Shown here: one piece after another, positions 32,129 to 35,249 of the stretch
How positions within the stretch are numbered: position 1 is the stretch's first letter
Layout: each line of letters opens with the position of its first letter
Origin: Candidatus Accumulibacter propinquus
Lineage (GTDB): Bacteria > Pseudomonadota > Gammaproteobacteria > Burkholderiales > Rhodocyclaceae
Reading direction: 5' to 3'
Assembly: GCA_016714935.1 (NCBI GenBank)
Contig: JADKBU010000036.1
Span: 1 to 35,249, forward strand
DNA length: 35,249 nucleotides
Notes under the pieces: generated by a model
What the model saw: the letters and a program-made list of their open reading frames with translations, nothing else
Database searches by the model: none
Told to the model about the DNA's origin: nothing
Program-made: the position numbers and the translations under genes

Positions 32129-32485
32129 TTAGCGTGGGCGCGACACCGAGGCTTCGCCCGGCGTCAGCATCCAGACGCGATAAATCGCGCCGGAAGCGTC
32201 GGTGATGTAAACGACCTCGACTGGGTTCTGGATCTGCATCGGCATCACGATCAGGTTCTGCCGGCTGCGGATCTGCGCTGTCGGGGCCAGGGGCAACTCG
32301 CGTCCGCTGATCGTCACGAAGCCGTCACCCGTCGGCGGCTGCATGACGCCCTGTCTGGCCTCGTCGGGTAGCGAGCGGCTCAGTGCCTGTCCTTCGTATG
32401 CCATCTGCGGGTCGGGCGCCGGCGCCAGGGCAGCCTCGGCGATGGCGCTGAGGATGCTGTACAGCAGGGCGGAAGGGATGTCCAT
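32129..32485 (-). CDS. Small conserved-looking hypothetical protein upstream of miaB
   Basis: A 118-residue protein I do not recognise. It has a mildly hydrophobic N-terminus (residues ~5-24), a Pro/Gln-rich middle, then a strand-rich region including GDGFVTISGRELPLA, PVEVVYITD and SGAIYRVWMLTP, which may be one small beta domain. It ends 16 bases before miaB on the same strand, so it probably leads that transcript. TATAAT on the minus strand at 32497-32492 lies only six bases before the ATG, so a transcript made from it would be nearly leaderless. The same frame stays open through acnB antisense up to 34795, but that extension is a shadow. Confidence that the gene is real is moderate. Confidence 0.6.
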   Translation of the reverse strand: MDIPSALLYSILSAIAEAALAPAPDPQMAYEGQALSRSLPDEARQGVMQPPTGDGFVTISGRELPLAPTAQIRSRQNLIVMPMQIQNPVEVVYITDASGAIYRVWMLTPGEASVSRPR

Positions 32486-32491
32486 CGCCGC

Positions 32492-32497
32492 ATTATA
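32492..32497 (-). promoter_or_regulatory. Perfect -10 box (TATAAT) for the hypothetical-miaB unit
   Basis: The plus-strand ATTATA reads TATAAT on the minus strand, six bases upstream of the ATG at 32485. A weak -35 candidate (TGCCAT) lies 17 bases further upstream. If used, transcription would begin at or very near the start codon. Confidence 0.4.
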
Positions 32498-32538
32498 GAC
32501 AAGGCGGCACCCCGATGGCAGTCCATCGTGCGTCAGGT

Positions 32539-32556
32539 ACCGGTTCTTCGACCGGT
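32539..32556 (+). promoter_or_regulatory. Hairpin in the divergent acnB promoter region
   Basis: ACCGGT (32539-32544), loop TCTTCG, ACCGGT (32551-32556). It lies upstream of a possible acnB -10 element TACAAT (32576-32581), so it would be an operator-like dyad in DNA rather than part of the acnB mRNA. No known regulator site is recognised. Confidence 0.35.
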
Positions 32557-32575
32557 CGGTGTTGCTCCCTTGCAG

Positions 32576-32581
32576 TACAAT
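32576..32581 (+). promoter_or_regulatory. Possible -10 element of acnB
   Basis: TACAAT at 32576-32581 matches the -10 consensus at five of six positions and would start a transcript ~35 bases before the GTG at 32624. No clear -35 is seen at the proper spacing, so an activator may be needed or the site may be fortuitous. Confidence 0.35.
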
Positions 32582-32623
32582 CATGCTTTTGCTGCCGTAC
32601 AACCTTTGAGAAAGGACGTCGCC

Positions 32624-35230
32624 GTGCTGGAATCCTATCGTGCCCATGTTGCCGAGCGCGCTGCGCTTGGTATTCCGCCGCTGCCGCTGACCGCGAAGCA
32701 GACCGAGGAACTGATCGGACTGCTGAAGAACCCGCCCGCGGGTGAAGAGGCGAATCTCGTCGAGCTGATCACCTACCGTGTGCCGGCCGGGGTGGACGAC
32801 GCGGCCAAGGTCAAGGCCGAGTTCCTGGCCCGAGTGGCCAAGGGCGAAGAGTCCTGCGCCCTGATCTCGAAGGAAAAGGCGACCGAACTGCTGGGGACGA
32901 TGCTCGGCGGTTACAACGTCAAGCCGCTGATCGACCTGCTCGCCGGTCCGACCGGTACGATTGCTGCCGAAGCGCTCAAGAAGACCCTGCTGGTGTTCGA
33001 TTTCTTCCACGACGTCAAGGAACTGGCCGACAAGGACAACGCCAACGCCAGGGCGGTCATGCAGAGCTGGGCGGATGCGGAGTGGTTCACCTCGCGCCCG
33101 CCGGTGCCCGCTTCGCAGAAGCTGACCGTTTTCAAGGTCACCGGCGAAACCAACACCGACGACCTGTCGCCGGCGCCCGACGCCTGGTCGCGCCCGGACA
33201 TCCCGCTGCACGCGCTGGCCATGCTCAAGAACCCGCGTCCGGGGATCGACCCCGACAAGCCGGGCGAGCGCGGCCCGATCAAGCAGCTTGAGGAACTCGC
33301 GAAGAAGGGCCATCTGATCGCCTACGTCGGTGACGTCGTCGGCACGGGTTCGTCGCGCAAGTCGGCGACCAACTCGGTGCTGTGGTTCACCGGCGAGGAC
33401 ATTCCCTACGTGCCGAACAAGCGCTTTGGTGGCGTCTGCCTCGGCTCTAAGATCGCCCCGATCTTCTTCAACACCATGGAAGACGCCGGCGCGCTGCCGA
33501 TCGAACTCGACTGCGGCCAGATGGACATGGGCGACGAGATCGAACTGCAGATCGACGCCGCCACCTCGAAGGTCATCGCGCTGAAGAACGGCGCGGTGAT
33601 CGCCGAATCGCAACTGAAGACGCCGGTGATCCTCGACGAAGTGCGCGCCGGTGGCCGCATCCCGCTGATCGTCGGCCGCGGCCTCACCACGCGTGCCCGT
33701 GAAGCGCTCGGTCTGCCGGTGTCGACGCTGTTCTGTCTGCCGCAGAATCCGGCCGATCCGGGCAAGGGTTACTCGCTGGCGCAGAAGATGGTCGGCCGTG
33801 CCTGCGGTCTGCCGGAAGGCAAGGGCGTCCTCCCCGGGACCTACTGCGAACCGCGGATGACCACCGTCGGCTCGCAGGACACCACCGGCCCGATGACCCG
33901 CGACGAACTCAAGGATCTGGCCTGCCTCGGCTTCTCGGCGGACATGGTGATGCAGTCGTTCTGCCATACCGCCGCCTACCCGAAGCTGGTTGACGTCCGG
34001 ATGCACCGCGAACTGCCGTCGTTCATCAGCACCCGCGGTGGCGTCGCGCTGCGACCCGGCGACGGCGTCATCCACTCCTGGCTCAACCGCCTGCTGCTGC
34101 CCGACACCGTCGGCACCGGCGGCGACTCGCACACGCGTTTCCCGATCGGCATCTCGTTCCCGGCCGGTTCGGGCCTGGTCGCCTTTGCCGCGGCCACCGG
34201 CGTGATGCCGCTGGACATGCCGGAATCGGTACTGGTGCGCTTCAAGGGTTCGCTCGCCGAAGCCGGCAAGCGCGGCGTGACGCTGCGCGACCTGGTCAAC
34301 GCGATCCCCTTCTACGCGATCAAGGCCGGCCTGCTGACCGTCGAGAAGAAGGGCAAGAAAAACATCTTCTCGGGCCGCATCCTCGAAATCGAAGGGCTGC
34401 CGGATCTCAAGGTCGAACAGGCCTTCGAACTCTCCGACGCCGCTGCCGAGCGTTCGGCCGCCGCCTGTGCGGTGGCGCTGAACAAGGAGCCGATCATCGA
34501 GTACATGCGCTCGAACATCACGCTGATGAAGTGGATGATCGCCAACGGCTACTCCGACGCCCGCACCCTTGGTCGCCGCATCAAGGCCATGCAGGCCTGG
34601 ATCGCCAAACCGGAACTGCTGCAGGGTGACGCCGACGCGCAGTACGCCGCGGTGATCGAGATCGACCTCGCCGAGGTCACCGAGCCGCTGGTCGCCTGCC
34701 CGAACGACCCCGACGACGTCAAACTGCTCTCCGCCGTCTCCGGCACGAAGATCGACGAAGTCTTCATCGGCTCGTGCATGACCAACATCGGTCACTTCCG
34801 CGCCGCCGGCAAGGTCCTCGAAGGCAAGACCGACATTCCGACGCGCCTGTGGATCGCGCCGCCGACCAAGATGGACGCGATGATCCTCAACGAGGAAGGT
34901 TATTACGCGATCCTCGGCAAGTCCGGCGCGCGCATGGAAATGCCCGGCTGCTCGCTGTGCATGGGCAACCAGGCGCAGATCCGCAAGGGCAGCACGGCGA
35001 TGTCGACCTCGACGCGCAACTTCCCGAACCGTCTCGGCATCGACACCAACGTCTATCTCGGCTCGGCCGAACTCGCCGCCGTCTGCGCGCTGATGGGCAG
35101 GATCCCGACGCCGGCCGAGTATCTGGAGCAGGTGCAGGCGGTCAACGCCAAGGCTGCGGAGGTGTACCGCTACATGAACTTCGATCAGATCAGGGAGTTC
35201 AGTGACGTGGCGGATACGGTGACGGTGTAG
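32624..35230 (+). CDS. acnB: Aconitate hydratase B (bifunctional, 2-methylisocitrate dehydratase)
   Basis: An 868-residue [4Fe-4S] enzyme that isomerises citrate to isocitrate in the TCA cycle; AcnB proteins also dehydrate 2-methylcitrate-derived substrates. The domain order is the AcnB one: a HEAT-like N-terminal domain (~1-160), then the swivel domain (from TGETNTDDLSPAPDAWSRPD), then the catalytic domains. Cluster ligands are Cys718 (GSCMTNIGHF), Cys776 and Cys779 (GCSLCMGN), and QSFCHTAAYPK is a further conserved block. The start is GTG at 32624, because VLESYRAHVAERAALG matches the family N-terminus and AAAGGA lies seven bases upstream. The open frame to 32528 is untranslated leader. E. 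coli AcnB is 865 residues, so it is complete. It is divergent from the miaB string. A TACAAT (32576-32581) may be its -10. Confidence 0.97.
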   Translation: MLESYRAHVAERAALGIPPLPLTAKQTEELIGLLKNPPAGEEANLVELITYRVPAGVDDAAKVKAEFLARVAKGEESCALISKEKATELLGTMLGGYNVKPLIDLLAGPTGTIAAEALKKTLLVFDFFHDVKELADKDNANARAVMQSWADAEWFTSRPPVPASQKLTVFKVTGETNTDDLSPAPDAWSRPDIPLHALAMLKNPRPGIDPDKPGERGPIKQLEELAKKGHLIAYVGDVVGTGSSRKSATNSVLWFTGEDIPYVPNKRFGGVCLGSKIAPIFFNTMEDAGALPIELDCGQMDMGDEIELQIDAATSKVIALKNGAVIAESQLKTPVILDEVRAGGRIPLIVGRGLTTRAREALGLPVSTLFCLPQNPADPGKGYSLAQKMVGRACGLPEGKGVLPGTYCEPRMTTVGSQDTTGPMTRDELKDLACLGFSADMVMQSFCHTAAYPKLVDVRMHRELPSFISTRGGVALRPGDGVIHSWLNRLLLPDTVGTGGDSHTRFPIGISFPAGSGLVAFAAATGVMPLDMPESVLVRFKGSLAEAGKRGVTLRDLVNAIPFYAIKAGLLTVEKKGKKNIFSGRILEIEGLPDLKVEQAFELSDAAAERSAAACAVALNKEPIIEYMRSNITLMKWMIANGYSDARTLGRRIKAMQAWIAKPELLQGDADAQYAAVIEIDLAEVTEPLVACPNDPDDVKLLSAVSGTKIDEVFIGSCMTNIGHFRAAGKVLEGKTDIPTRLWIAPPTKMDAMILNEEGYYAILGKSGARMEMPGCSLCMGNQAQIRKGSTAMSTSTRNFPNRLGIDTNVYLGSAELAAVCALMGRIPTPAEYLEQVQAVNAKAAEVYRYMNFDQIREFSDVADTVTV

Positions 35231-35249
35231 GCGTCAAGTCAGCGGCAAT

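Noticed and set aside
32486..34795. Very long minus-strand open frame (to 888 codons) opposite acnB
   Set aside because: The acnB reading is unambiguous, and the antisense translation is rich in Arg, Gly, His and Val without domain-like pattern. High-GC codon bias on the sense strand keeps the complementary frame open. Only its last 118 codons, beyond acnB, are kept as a candidate gene.

Overview
The window is GC-rich, densely coded chromosome from a betaproteobacterium. Its gene set suggests the Rhodocyclales, possibly near 'Candidatus Accumulibacter' or Dechloromonas; this is inferred from gene content and protein style, with no rRNA present to confirm it. The support includes a miaB-phoH-ybeY-corC-lnt-glyQ-glyS-gmhB-plsC cluster, AcnB-type aconitase, type I citrate synthase, a cytochrome c4-like protein and YbiT. 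No tRNA, rRNA or CRISPR array was found.

Region 1 (1-4300) is the accessory part. A stand-alone citrate synthase gene has a convincing sigma70 promoter. A ~46-bp imperfect direct repeat lies on either side of the gene. An IS1595-family insertion sequence (2300-3984) follows, with 22/23-matching terminal inverted repeats. It carries a DDE-type transposase and, convergently, a 144-residue coiled-coil/winged-helix passenger protein. Its right end cuts into a GNAT acetyltransferase gene of which only the C-terminal ~60 codons remain. No target-site duplication is visible, so the locus appears rearranged.

Region 2 (4313-16647) holds a secreted diheme cytochrome c, a zinc alcohol dehydrogenase on the opposite strand, and a likely three-gene operon. 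That operon encodes a BvgS-like hybrid sensor kinase with two periplasmic binding domains, a YhaO-type nuclease and a YhaN-type SMC-like ATPase. A small secreted coiled-coil protein follows, then the convergent ABC-F ATPase YbiT.

Region 3 (16734-32485) is a long run of minus-strand genes, mostly overlapping or a few bases apart. Read in transcription order it runs: a small hypothetical protein, miaB, phoH, ybeY, corC, lnt, glyQ, glyS, gmhB, plsC, ygjP-like peptidase, gloA, beta-propeller, NodB-like deacetylase, sterol-desaturase-like enzyme, HD alarmone-hydrolase-like protein and lysE. A separate lipoprotein gene follows. The theme is translation and RNA maturation (miaB, ybeY, glyQS) joined to envelope biogenesis (lnt, gmhB, plsC). 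Region 4 (32624-35230) is acnB, divergent from this run.

The most notable point is lnt. The protein clearly continues 84 residues upstream of its first ATG, up to the corC stop codon, yet that extension contains no ATG, GTG or TTG. Initiation at CTG or ATT at the corC junction would give a 511-residue protein whose catalytic Cys falls at position 387, as in E. coli. No clearly novel multi-gene system is established. The best candidates for follow-up are the kinase-YhaO-YhaN operon, the IS passenger gene and the lnt start.
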